From: an uncultured Christensenella sp.
GTDB lineage: Bacteria > Bacillota > Clostridia > Christensenellales > Borkfalkiaceae
Direction: 5' to 3'
Assembly (NCBI GenBank): GCA_910585785.1
Contig: CAJUEV010000002.1
Coordinates: 1 to 64,000 of the forward strand
Length of the DNA: 64,000 nt
Shown in pieces: positions 1 through 7,056 of the stretch (positions are counted from its first letter, which is position 1; each line of letters begins with the position of its first letter). The notes under the pieces are model-generated. The model searched no databases. It was given only the letters and a program-made list of their open reading frames with translations, and had not been told where the DNA came from. The position numbers and the translations under genes are program-made.

Positions 1-885
1 GTCAATACCGGGAACGCGTATTTTGCCGCCCGTTACCGCCGTTTTATAGGAAATGGGAACGGTCACGTACAAATCTCTGTCGTCCCTGCGCAGCATTTTG
101 TGCGGCTCTATGCGGAAATAAATATACAAATCGCCGCTTTCGCCGCCGTTGCCCGAAGCCTCGCCAAAGCCGCGCTTTCTCAAACTGCTGTCCTTGTCTA
201 CGCCCGCCGGTATGTTTACGCTGAAAACGGTTTCTCCGCGCTGATAGCCCCTGCCCTTGCAATCGGGGCATTTTTCAATGACTTTTTTGCCCGTACCGCC
301 GCAATCGGGACAAACGCCTACCTGAATGGTTCTGCCGAATATTGTATCCTGCTGGTACTTTATTCTTCCGCCGCCGCCGCAACGCCCACACTTTTCAAAC
401 GCGGTGCCGCCCTTTGCGCCGGTGCCTTTGCAAGCCGCGCACGGCTCGTTACGGGTATACCTTATAGTTTTGGTGCAGCCTTTGATAGCGTCCAAAAACG
501 AAAGGTTTACAGTGTGCTGAATGTCCGCCCCGCGCGCCGAAGTTGCGCCGCCCTGTCCGCCGAAACCGCCGAAGCCGCCGCCGAACACCGAATTTATTAT
601 GTCCTCGAATCCGCCCGAAAAACCGCCGAAACCGCCGCCGAAGGGATTGCCTCCGCCCATACCCGGATGCTCTAACTCATAGTCGTACTGCTTGCGCTTG
701 CCTTCGTCCGAAAGCGTTTCGTTCGCTTCGTTTATTTCTTTGAATTTTTCCGCGCACGCCGCGTCGCCCGGATGAAAATCGGGATGGTATTGTTTGGCGA
801 GTTTTCTGTACGCAGACTTTATTTCGTCCTGCGAAGCAGTCTTACCGACGCCCAAAATATCGTAATAATTTTTCTTATCCGCCAT
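1..885 (-). CDS. dnaJ: Chaperone protein DnaJ (3' end outside window)
   Basis: Hsp40 co-chaperone that delivers unfolded proteins to DnaK and stimulates its ATPase through the J domain. The first 295 codons are present; the reading frame runs off base 1, so roughly the last 80 residues are missing. Visible are an N-terminal J domain with YDILGV and the HPD-containing helix (KQYHPDFHPG), a Gly/Phe-rich linker, and four zinc-binding repeats (CAACKGTG, CGRCGGGG, CPDCGGTG, CPDCKGRG). The start is the ATG at 885, preceded by an AGGGTC-type ribosome site. It is the last gene of grpE-dnaK-dnaJ and is separated from dnaK by an intergenic hairpin. Identity is certain; only the substrate-binding C-terminus is unseen. 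Confidence 0.97.
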   Translation of the reverse strand, partial: MADKKNYYDILGVGKTASQDEIKSAYRKLAKQYHPDFHPGDAACAEKFKEINEANETLSDEGKRKQYDYELEHPGMGGGNPFGGGFGGFSGGFEDIINSVFGGGFGGFGGQGGATSARGADIQHTVNLSFLDAIKGCTKTIRYTRNEPCAACKGTGAKGGTAFEKCGRCGGGGRIKYQQDTIFGRTIQVGVCPDCGGTGKKVIEKCPDCKGRGYQRGETVFSVNIPAGVDKDSSLRKRGFGEASGNGGESGDLYIYFRIEPHKMLRRDDRDLYVTVPISYKTAVTGGKIRVPGID

Positions 886-919
886 AATTGACCCTGTAAT
901 ATACCTTAAATACCGTTAA

Positions 920-944
920 AGAGGGTGCAAAAATCACACCCTCT
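920..944 (-). terminator. Intergenic hairpin between dnaK and dnaJ
   Basis: AGAGGGTG and CACCCTCT form an eight-pair stem with a nine-base loop in the 82-bp gap between dnaK and dnaJ. On the minus strand it is followed by only a short T-rich stretch (TTTAACGG), so it is more likely a partial terminator or mRNA processing/stability element than a full stop. It could set dnaJ expression below dnaK; this is inference. Confidence 0.5.
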
Positions 945-967
945 CAACTTTATATTTTTGCAGAAAA

Positions 968-2767
968 TCAGTGCTGGTTAAACTCGGTGTCGTCGGGATT
1001 TCCGCCGTTGGGACTGCCCGCTCCGCCTTGTCCGCCCGCCTGCTGATACATCTTGGCAACCACGGGCTGAACGTCCTTCGAAAGCGTTTCAATAGCCGCT
1101 TTCACGCGCTCGTCGTCGCCCGAGTCAAGCTCGGTCTTTGCCTTTGCAACGGCGTCTTCCACCGTCTTTTTATCTTCATCCGAAAGTTTGTCTCCCGCTT
1201 CCTTCAACGTCTTTTCAAGCCCGTCAATCATTCCTTCCAGATTGTTTTTATTGTCAACCGCATCCTTGCGTTTCTTGTCTTCTTCCGCGTATTTTTCAGC
1301 GTCCTTAACCGCCTTGTCTATATCTTCCGAAGAAAGGTTTGTTGAAGCAGTAATGGTTATATTAGTGCTCTTGCCCGTGCCCATATCCTTTGCTGTTACG
1401 TTTACAATACCGTTTACGTCCACGTCAAAGGTAACTTCAATCTGCGGAACGCCGCGGGGCGCGGGAGGAATATCGTTAAGCATAAACTTGCCCAACGATT
1501 TGTTGTCGCGCGCAAATTTTCTTTCGCCCTGCAAAACGTTTATTTCAACGCCGGGCTGATTGTCCGCCGCGGTAGAGAAAATCTGGCTCTTTTTAACGGG
1601 TATAGTCGTGTTTCTTTCGATAAGCGGGGTAGAAACTCCGCCAAGCGTTTCAATACCCAGCGTCAAAGGCATAACGTCAAGAAGAAGCACGTCCTTAACT
1701 TCGCCGGACAAAACGCCGCCCTGAATAGCCGCGCCAATCGCCACGCACTCGTCGGGGTTGATGCCCTTGAAAGGCTCTTTACCCGTAATTTGTTTTACTT
1801 TATCGAATACGGCGGGAATACGCGTAGAACCGCCAACCATAATAACTTTGTTTATATCTCTGTAAGAAAGTCCCGCGTCCTGCATTGCCTTCCGCATAGG
1901 CTCTACCGTTCTTTCAACCAAATCCGCGGTAAGGCTGTCAAATTTCTGCTTTGACAAATCGATGTCAAGGTGCTGAGGCGCGCCGTCTACAACCGTTATG
2001 AAAGGCAGGTTGATGTTTGTCGTACTCATACCGGAAAGTTCTATTTTCGCCTTTTCAGCCGCTTCTTTAAGGCGCTGCATCGCCATTTTGTCCTTGGACA
2101 AGTCCACGCCCGTGTCCTTTTTGAACGAGTCTACAAGGAAATCCATAATTTTGTTGTCAAAGTCGTCGCCGCCGAGATGGGTATCGCCGTTGGTCGCCAA
2201 AACTTCGAAAACGCCGTCGCCTATTTCAAGAATAGACACGTCGAAGGTGCCGCCGCCAAGGTCGTAAATCATAACCTTTTGCGTGCCTTCCTGCTTATCC
2301 AAACCGTAAGCAAGCGCCGCCGCGGTGGGCTCGTTTATAATACGCAAAACGTTAAGTCCCGCAATTTTGCCCGCGTCCTTTGTAGCCTGGCGCTGGCTGT
2401 CGTTGAAGTATGCGGGGCAGGTTATAACCGCGTCGGTAACCTTTGTCCCCAAATAGCTTTCCGCGTCCGTCTTCAACTTGGTCAAAATCATTGCGGAAAT
2501 TTCCTGCGGGGAATAACCTTTTTCAATATTTACTTTGTAAGATTCGCCCATATGGCGCTTGATTGAAATAACCGTTTTATCGGGCGCGGCAACCGCAAGT
2601 CTTTTAGCCGCCTGCCCCACAATACGGCTTCCGTCCGCTTTGAACGAAACTACCGAAGGCGTTGTTCTGTTGCCTTCGCTGTTGGCGATAACCACCGGCT
2701 CGCCGCCTTCCATAACCGCCACGCACGAGTTAGTCGTGCCCAAATCTATTCCTATTACTTTTCCCAT
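968..2767 (-). CDS. dnaK: Molecular chaperone DnaK (Hsp70)
   Basis: ATP-dependent cytoplasmic chaperone that binds exposed hydrophobic peptides and works with DnaJ and GrpE. The 599-residue protein shows the actin-like ATPase signatures GIDLGTTNS (residues 5-13), IYDLGGGTFDVSI and the VGGSTRIPAV motif, followed by the beta-sandwich substrate domain and an alpha-helical lid. The C-terminus is a Gly/Asn/Pro tail ending DDTEFNQH, slightly shorter than the EEVD-like tails of longer homologues. The length is typical of Firmicutes. It starts 57 bp after grpE. No frameshift or missing catalytic motif is seen. Confidence 0.99.
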   Translation of the reverse strand: MGKVIGIDLGTTNSCVAVMEGGEPVVIANSEGNRTTPSVVSFKADGSRIVGQAAKRLAVAAPDKTVISIKRHMGESYKVNIEKGYSPQEISAMILTKLKTDAESYLGTKVTDAVITCPAYFNDSQRQATKDAGKIAGLNVLRIINEPTAAALAYGLDKQEGTQKVMIYDLGGGTFDVSILEIGDGVFEVLATNGDTHLGGDDFDNKIMDFLVDSFKKDTGVDLSKDKMAMQRLKEAAEKAKIELSGMSTTNINLPFITVVDGAPQHLDIDLSKQKFDSLTADLVERTVEPMRKAMQDAGLSYRDINKVIMVGGSTRIPAVFDKVKQITGKEPFKGINPDECVAIGAAIQGGVLSGEVKDVLLLDVMPLTLGIETLGGVSTPLIERNTTIPVKKSQIFSTAADNQPGVEINVLQGERKFARDNKSLGKFMLNDIPPAPRGVPQIEVTFDVDVNGIVNVTAKDMGTGKSTNITITASTNLSSEDIDKAVKDAEKYAEEDKKRKDAVDNKNNLEGMIDGLEKTLKEAGDKLSDEDKKTVEDAVAKAKTELDSGDDERVKAAIETLSKDVQPVVAKMYQQAGGQGGAGSPNGGNPDDTEFNQH

Positions 2768-2824
2768 AATATATACTCCTTTTTTTCGCTTAAACCGCGA
2801 AAACCTTGTTTAATTTTTTATATT

Positions 2825-3355
2825 TTACTGTTCTGCCGTCACCGCAACCTGCGCGTAACGTATTACTTTATCCTTTGCCCTGTATCCCTTTTTAAGCACC
2901 TGCTTTACCGAATTGGGCTTTTCGCCCTCTCCGCAAGGATAGTTAAACACCGCTTCCATAACGCTTTCGTCAAAATCCGCGCCCGCTTCTATAACAATTT
3001 CTTCTATTCCCAGAGAGGACAAAATATTGTTGAAACTTTTTATGACTTTATCTATACCCGACTTTGTCTTTTCGTCCGAAGCAGAGTCAAGCGCATATCC
3101 GAAGTTATCGGCAACAGGCAAAAGTTTTAAAACCGCTTCCGCCGCGCCGTCCGCGTACGCCTTTGAAACCGCCGCAGCGTTGCGTTTGCGGTAGTTGTCG
3201 TACTCTGCCGAAACCGAGTACCACTTGCGTTTATAGTCTTCCGCCTGCGCCAAAGCCTTTTCCAGCTCGGTGGACTGAACTATTTCTTCCGCTTTTTCTT
3301 CGGCTGCGTTTTCAACTGCTTCCTGTTGATTTTCCTGCGTCTTTTTCTTTGCCAT
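2825..3355 (-). CDS. grpE: Nucleotide exchange factor GrpE
   Basis: GrpE releases ADP from DnaK and thereby resets the chaperone cycle. The 176-residue protein has a long charged N-terminal coiled-coil region (about residues 1-60), the conserved YDNYRKRN segment near residue 53 and a C-terminal beta domain ending in KGYRAKDKVIRYAQVAV, which fits the family's conserved C-terminal signature. It is the first gene of the operon. The ATG at 3355 is preceded by GAAAGGTAATT. Unlike most Clostridia, no hrcA repressor gene lies upstream and no CIRCE inverted repeat (TTAGCACTC-N9-GAGTGCTAA) is present in the 228 bp before it, so heat-shock control here must be different or encoded elsewhere. Confidence 0.97.
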   Translation of the reverse strand: MAKKKTQENQQEAVENAAEEKAEEIVQSTELEKALAQAEDYKRKWYSVSAEYDNYRKRNAAAVSKAYADGAAEAVLKLLPVADNFGYALDSASDEKTKSGIDKVIKSFNNILSSLGIEEIVIEAGADFDESVMEAVFNYPCGEGEKPNSVKQVLKKGYRAKDKVIRYAQVAVTAEQ

Positions 3356-3386
3356 AATTACCTTTCTCGCTCATTTATCTATTGCT

Positions 3387-3422
3387 TACAATATTAATAT
3401 AAAACTTTCGCGCCCGCCTTAA
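3387..3422 (-). promoter_or_regulatory. Possible grpE-dnaK-dnaJ promoter
   Basis: On the minus strand TTGTTT is followed after about 18-19 bases by a TATATT-like -10, some 30-60 bp ahead of the grpE start. This is a weak sigma-A-type match, offered because no CIRCE or other heat-shock box was found. Confidence 0.3.
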
Positions 3423-3467
3423 ACAAAAAAGTAACATATTTTTTTATCTTTTTAAGCGCAAAAAAAC

Positions 3468-3569
3468 CGCACGGAAACATTTTTCAATCCTCCGCCGGTT
3501 TTTTGCCGAGTAATTTTATAATTTTCAGACTATTTAAACGTCAAATCAAGTCCATTCAAACGGACTTGA
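3468..3569. terminator. Hairpins between the zinc-finger membrane gene and grpE
   Basis: Two hairpins lie here. TCAAGTCC/GGACTTGA (3546-3569) is the first stem downstream of the minus-strand gene at 3584. A larger one has AAAAAACCG and CGGTTTTTT arms (about 3468-3509), giving A/T runs on both sides as in a bidirectional terminator. They separate the small membrane-protein transcript from the grpE promoter region. Confidence 0.55.
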
Positions 3570-3583
3570 ATTAAATTCTGTTA

Positions 3584-3994
3584 TTAAATAATAGGGCTGC
3601 CCTTTTGCATCGCTCCGTTCAATTTGGTAATTTCACCGTGCAAAAATTCAAGTCTTTCGTTAAGCGGTTTGCAACGGTTTATTAAGATTGCCGCGCGTAT
3701 ACCCAAAGCGGCGGAGACCACCAAAAGCACAAGACCGGCAACGTGCAAAAAAATCGCAGCCAAAACCGCAAGTACCGCAACTATGACGGCAATTGCAATA
3801 CTCGAAACCACCAAAGATTTATTTTTGGCAATTTGCTGCCTTAACGCCGCGCTCTCCCGTTCAAATTCCTCCCTTCTGCACTCGGGGCAAATTCCGCTGT
3901 GTCCGGAATAAGCCGAGCAATCCGCGCACATCGCTTTACCGCATTTTTTACATACGGAAATCGCGTCCTGTTTTATGTGAATAAAGCACTTCAT
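3584..3994 (-). CDS. Small B-box-like zinc-finger membrane protein
   Basis: 136 residues, function unknown. The N-terminus (residues 3-45) carries a Cys/His ladder, CFIH...CKKCGKAMCADC...CPEC, resembling the B-box type zinc finger found in many Firmicutes membrane proteins. It is followed by a charged helix and two adjacent hydrophobic segments (about residues 62-90 and 92-108) that would anchor it in the membrane, then a short basic tail. It is transcribed divergently from an XRE regulator, and its promoter -10 box lies inside an inverted repeat (4034-4048). Inference: the neighbouring regulator represses this gene, and the zinc finger may be a sensor or protein-binding site. No enzymatic motif is seen. 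Confidence 0.75.
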   Translation of the reverse strand: MKCFIHIKQDAISVCKKCGKAMCADCSAYSGHSGICPECRREEFERESAALRQQIAKNKSLVVSSIAIAVIVAVLAVLAAIFLHVAGLVLLVVSAALGIRAAILINRCKPLNERLEFLHGEITKLNGAMQKGSPII

Positions 3995-4033
3995 TGGTAT
4001 TTCTCCTTAAAAATAAGTATTTTGGTCAATTAT

Positions 4034-4079
4034 TACTATACAATAGTATTTTAATATAAGTCAAGCAAATAAATATAAT
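4034..4079. promoter_or_regulatory. Overlapping divergent promoters with inverted-repeat operator
   Basis: For the minus gene, TTGACT (plus 4059-4064) and TATAGT (plus 4035-4040) are spaced by 18 bp. For the plus XRE gene there is a perfect TATAAT at 4074-4079 with a weak TTAATA at 4051-4056 (17-bp spacer). A perfect 6-bp inverted repeat, TACTAT-ACA-ATAGTA (4034-4048), covers the minus -10 box, the position expected for a repressor site. A further AAGTCAA...TTGACTT pair brackets the XRE promoter. Confidence 0.6.
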
Positions 4080-4116
4080 TGTATTTGAAATATTGACTTT
4101 ACTTATAGGGCGGAAA

Positions 4117-4392
4117 ATGTTAAGCGAAAAAATAAAGACGTTGCGGACGTCGCACGGAATAAATCAGATAGAGCTTGCCAAAAACATAGGCGTGACAAAG
4201 CAATGCGTTTCCAATTGGGAAAACGACAATATTCAACCTTCTATTGATATGCTTGTTAAACTTGCGCTGTTTTTTAACGTTTCAACCGACTATTTGCTGG
4301 GGCTTGAAACCGAACGTAAATTAAGCGTTCAGGGACTTACCGAACAGCAGATAGCGCATATTTCTATGCTTGTCGACGATTTAAAGGCGTAA
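4117..4392 (+). CDS. XRE-family transcriptional regulator
   Basis: 91-residue DNA-binding protein. A Cro/CI-type helix-turn-helix occupies residues 1-65 (LRTSHGINQIELAKNIGVTK followed by CVSNWENDN) and ends in the common STDYLLGLE motif, after which comes a short helical tail probably for dimerisation. The ATG at 4117, with GGGCGG just upstream, is preferred over a TTG at 4093. It is divergent from the zinc-finger membrane gene, with an inverted-repeat operator between them, so autoregulation and control of that neighbour is the simplest model. Two other XRE genes in this window (27865 and 54349) have the same arrangement beside Cys-rich genes. Confidence 0.85.
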   Translation: MLSEKIKTLRTSHGINQIELAKNIGVTKQCVSNWENDNIQPSIDMLVKLALFFNVSTDYLLGLETERKLSVQGLTEQQIAHISMLVDDLKA

Positions 4393-4430
4393 ACCACCGC
4401 AATAAAACTGATTTTATATTTAAGCAAAAA

Positions 4431-4464
4431 AAGCGTGCCGCGCGAAATTTCGCGCGGCACGCTT
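4431..4464. terminator. 34-bp perfect palindrome terminator
   Basis: Bases 4431-4464 form a perfect 17-bp inverted repeat, extremely GC-rich (AAGCGTGCCGCGCG arm). It is preceded by an A-run, so its T-tract lies on the minus strand; on the plus strand it would still stall transcription after the XRE gene at 4392. Confidence 0.75.
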
Positions 4465-4700
4465 GAACTATACAATTGTTTTACTTTTCAGTTCTACCCC
4501 TACACGCGTACTTAGCAAAACAATTCGTTCACAAAATTTATTACCTTCGATATACGCAAACAGAAAGTTTACATTTCTATCAACGTCAATTTGTAATTGC
4601 CGTCCGCGTCTTGGGTGCCAATGTCAAACCGCCGATTGCCCGCAATCCGATAACCCGTCTTAGCCGTTTGCATTTATAAAAATATTTTAAAAAGGCGTTT
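4465..4700. other. Gene-free stretch with a possible remnant ORF
   Basis: Between the palindrome and the pnuC promoter I see no convincing gene. On the minus strand, 4569-4673 encodes an open 34-residue stretch starting MQTAKTGYRIAGNRRFDIGT and ending at TAA, with no good ribosome site; the palindrome at 4431-4464 has its T-tract on the minus strand and would terminate it. This could be a small gene or the decayed end of a larger one. Codon-level evidence is too thin to decide. Confidence 0.3.
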
Positions 4701-4704
4701 TAGC

Positions 4705-4732
4705 TTGACTTTGCAAAGCGGAAGATTATAAT
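4705..4732 (+). promoter_or_regulatory. Promoter of pnuC-like gene
   Basis: TTGACT (4705-4710) and a perfect TATAAT (4727-4732) are separated by 16 bp. The predicted start of transcription is near 4739, leaving an unusually structured leader of about 100 nt before the ATG at 4841. A CTTTGCAAAG palindrome sits in the spacer. Confidence 0.75.
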
Positions 4733-4738
4733 GATTTA

Positions 4739-4820
4739 TGCGGTTGCCACCGGGTAACCGCAGTAAACACTCGCACGCGCCGTTAGGTCTTTGAAGGCGC
4801 GCGGACGGGTGATTTTTTTT
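4739..4820 (+). promoter_or_regulatory. Structured leader with intrinsic terminator upstream of pnuC (candidate riboswitch/attenuator)
   Basis: Hairpin 1 (4739-4762) pairs TGCGGTT with AACCGCA. Hairpin 2 (4768-4811) pairs CACTCG/CGGGTG and CGCGCC/GGCGCG around a loop and is followed directly by eight T residues (4813-4820), a textbook intrinsic terminator. It lies between the promoter and the start codon, so full expression must require read-through. I do not recognise the upstream part as TPP, FMN, preQ1, THF or either published NAD class. Whether it binds a ligand is not shown by the sequence. Confidence 0.55.
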
Positions 4821-4840
4821 GAAATTATTTAGGCTTAGCT

Positions 4841-5635
4841 ATGAAAGAAAAAAAGCCCGCCGAAAAATGCTTAAACGACAACAAAATAAAAAAACGCAAA
4901 ATCCGCAACCCTTTCAAAGAGCTGTCAAAATTCGAATGGGCGCTTTGGATATTTTCGCTCGTTGCGGTAACCGTTTCGTTTTTCGCCACGTCAAATACCG
5001 ATTACGCCACTTTGGCAACTTCGCTTATAGGCGTTTCTGCGCTGATATTCGCAGCCAGAGGTGACGCCTTCGGGCTTATGCTTATGCTTGGTTTTTCCGC
5101 CGTGTACGCGTTTGTTTCGTACTGCTTCCGCTATTACGGCGAGATGATAATTTATCTTTGTATGCAGATGCCCGTTTGCACCGCGTCACTGATAAGTTGG
5201 CTTAAACATCCCGCAAAAGAGGGCTCGGCGGAAGTTAAAGTAGGCAAATTGACCCCCGTATATGCCGCGATTATAGGCGTTTCCGCAGCGGCGGTTACCA
5301 CGGCGTTCTATTTTATTCTGCGCGCTTTCAATACCGAAAATTTAATAGTAAGTACAATTTCCGTAGGAACAAGTTATATCGCGCTTTTTTTAATGGTTTT
5401 GCGCGTGCCGGCATACGCGGCGGCTTTTACGTTAAACGACGTGGTGCTTATAACGTTATGGTCCTTCGCCTGCGCAAAATCTTTAAACTACGTGCCTATG
5501 GTGGTTTGCTTTTCAATTTTTTTGATTAACGACGTTTACGGCTTTATCAGCTGGACTAAGCGCAAAAAGCGCCAGTCGGCGGAAAACTTAAAAACCGAAC
5601 TACCCAAGGAAGAAGCCCGAAACGAAAACAATTAA
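4841..5635 (+). CDS. pnuC: PnuC-like nicotinamide riboside (vitamin precursor) transporter
   Basis: 264-residue integral membrane protein with about seven hydrophobic segments between residues 33 and 235, a basic N-terminus and a charged C-terminal tail. The last helices carry the family's pattern, LNDVVLITLW and FLINDVYGFISWTKRKKRQ, which matches the W/N-rich substrate face of PnuC facilitators. PnuC proteins import nicotinamide riboside by facilitated diffusion, and relatives move riboflavin or thiamine. The adjacent convergent nadB-nadC-niaR operon favours a niacin-type substrate. Expression is probably attenuated by the leader terminator. The start ATG at 4841 overlaps no other gene; AGGCTTAGCT precedes it as a modest ribosome site. 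Confidence 0.8.
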   Translation: MKEKKPAEKCLNDNKIKKRKIRNPFKELSKFEWALWIFSLVAVTVSFFATSNTDYATLATSLIGVSALIFAARGDAFGLMLMLGFSAVYAFVSYCFRYYGEMIIYLCMQMPVCTASLISWLKHPAKEGSAEVKVGKLTPVYAAIIGVSAAAVTTAFYFILRAFNTENLIVSTISVGTSYIALFLMVLRVPAYAAAFTLNDVVLITLWSFACAKSLNYVPMVVCFSIFLINDVYGFISWTKRKKRQSAENLKTELPKEEARNENN

Positions 5636-5660
5636 TGGTTTTATTGTAAAAAGACGCAAA

Positions 5661-5695
5661 AATCCGCCCCGTCGCAGTATGCGACGGGGCGGATT
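5661..5695. terminator. Bidirectional terminator between pnuC and niaR
   Basis: AATCCGCCCCGTCGC and its exact complement (5681-5695) form a 15-bp stem with a five-base loop, with A-rich sequence on the left and T-rich on the right. It serves the convergent pnuC and niaR transcripts. Confidence 0.85.
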
Positions 5696-5701
5696 GATAT
5701 T

Positions 5702-6211
5702 TTAAATTTCAATCAAAAATTTTTTATCCCGCAATTTTACCTCTATTTCATTGAGTATATCTTCGCTTTCGGCGGAAACGGTGTGGTAATGATACCCGTC
5801 CGTCACGCTCATAAGCGGTTTTGACGCGCCCGAAACCAACGAGCGGTAAAGTTCTTCAACGTGCGTCCTGTTTTCCAAATCCAATCTGGCGGAAATTTTG
5901 CCGTAAACGCGGTGATTTACGAATATATCCTCCACCTTTCCGCCCGCGCTTATTATAAGCGCGCCCTCGTCCACAATTTCGTCAAAGGAATGTCTGCACT
6001 TGAATATGCGCAAAGCCCTTGCCGCGCGCCCCAAAACATAACCGCGGTTTGTGGAAGTTACGTCGTATCCGTTTGCGCGCAAAATGGCAATATCCTGCAC
6101 TATAACCTGCCGCGAAACGTTAAACTTGTCCTTCAAAACGTTTGCGGGAATGGGGTTGTCAGTATTGCCTATAAGGCTTAAAATCTCCTCTCTGCGTTTT
6201 TCCGCCCTCAT
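5702..6211 (-). CDS. niaR: NiaR transcriptional repressor of niacin/NAD genes (3H domain)
   Basis: 169 residues. An N-terminal winged helix-turn-helix (residues 3-60, ending TNRGYVLG) is followed by the 3H domain, named for conserved histidines; here H74 (KCRHSF), H100 (VNHRVYG) and H141/H143 (GYHYHT) are visible. In other Firmicutes NiaR binds nicotinic acid with a metal and represses NAD synthesis and niacin transport genes. It is the last gene of nadB-nadC-niaR, overlapping nadC by 4 bp (ATGA), so it is most likely autoregulated through the operator before nadB. The family assignment is strong; the ligand is inferred from family and context. Confidence 0.93.
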   Translation of the reverse strand: MRAEKRREEILSLIGNTDNPIPANVLKDKFNVSRQVIVQDIAILRANGYDVTSTNRGYVLGRAARALRIFKCRHSFDEIVDEGALIISAGGKVEDIFVNHRVYGKISARLDLENRTHVEELYRSLVSGASKPLMSVTDGYHYHTVSAESEDILNEIEVKLRDKKFLIEI

Positions 6212-7056
6212 TTCTCCTCCGCGGGACGCAGATTTTTAAGGGACAAATCCAAAATCGGCGCGGAATGCGTAAGCGCTCCGCTGGAAACAAAATCCACGCC
6301 CGTATCAATTATGTTTTTTATGTTTTCACGCGTGACGTTGCCGCTGCATTCCGTCTGCGCGCGCCCGTTTATCATAGCAACCGCTTTTTTCATATCTTCA
6401 ACGGACATATTGTCAAGCATAATAATATCGGCGCCCGCTTCTACTGCCTCGCGGCACATTTCCAGATTTTCCACTTCAACTTCTATTTTGTGAACGAAAG
6501 AGCAATACTCCCTTGCGGCTGCAACCGCCTGTTTTACTCCGCCCGCCGCGCCTATGTGATTGTCCTTCAACATAACCCCGTCCGAAAGATTATAACGGTG
6601 GTTGTTTCCTCCGCCCGTTTTTACGGCGTACTTTTCAAACAACCGCATATTGGGCGTGGTCTTGCGGGTATCAAGCAATTTTGTCTTGCTCCCTTTAAGC
6701 AAAGCCGCAACTTCCGCGGTATAAGTGGCAATCCCGCTCATCCTCTGCAAATAGTTAAGCGCCGTGCGCTCGCCCGAAAGCAAAACGCGCATATCCCCCG
6801 TTACCTCGGCTATATGCTGTCCCTTTTGAACCCTGTCGCCGTCTTTTGCAAAAAATTTAATTGTCGTAGCCTCGTCAAGCAGTTTAAAAACTCTTTCAAA
6901 AACCCAAAGCCCGCATATAACGCCGCTTTGCTTGCAAATAAGCGAAACTGTTCCCTTTTTATATTCTTTCATCACCGCTTCGGTGCTTATGTCGCCGCTT
7001 GTAATATCTTCCGCAAGCGCAAGTTTAATCAGTTTATCCGCGTTGAAGTTTTGCAT
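6208..7056 (-). CDS. nadC: Nicotinate-nucleotide pyrophosphorylase (carboxylating)
   Basis: Quinolinate phosphoribosyltransferase, converting quinolinate and PRPP to nicotinate mononucleotide, CO2 and pyrophosphate in NAD synthesis. The 282 residues contain the family signatures LDTRKTTPNMRLFEKYAV and the GGGNNHRYNLSDGVMLKDNH segment that binds quinolinate and PRPP, plus EVEVENLE and ADIIMLDNM in the barrel. The ATG at 7056 has a very good AAGGAGGCGG ribosome site embedded in the end of nadB, which it overlaps by 28 bp. The downstream niaR overlaps by 4 bp, so the three are one operon. nadA is not in this window. Confidence 0.97.
   Translation of the reverse strand: MQNFNADKLIKLALAEDITSGDISTEAVMKEYKKGTVSLICKQSGVICGLWVFERVFKLLDEATTIKFFAKDGDRVQKGQHIAEVTGDMRVLLSGERTALNYLQRMSGIATYTAEVAALLKGSKTKLLDTRKTTPNMRLFEKYAVKTGGGNNHRYNLSDGVMLKDNHIGAAGGVKQAVAAAREYCSFVHKIEVEVENLEMCREAVEAGADIIMLDNMSVEDMKKAVAMINGRAQTECSGNVTRENIKNIIDTGVDFVSSGALTHSAPILDLSLKNLRPAEEK

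Noticed and set aside
100..675. Plus-strand open frames opposite dnaJ and many others opposite dnaK, topA, addB etc.
   Set aside because: They are long only because the antisense codon use of the real genes is GC-rich; no ribosome sites, no family features, and the minus frames are clear known proteins.
3584..4392. Toxin-antitoxin interpretation of the XRE-linked modules
   Set aside because: Genes are divergent rather than coupled, and the partners are Cys-rich or membrane proteins without toxin motifs.
4739..4811. Known NAD, FMN, TPP, THF or preQ1 riboswitch for the pnuC leader
   Set aside because: None of the consensus core sequences I know is present.
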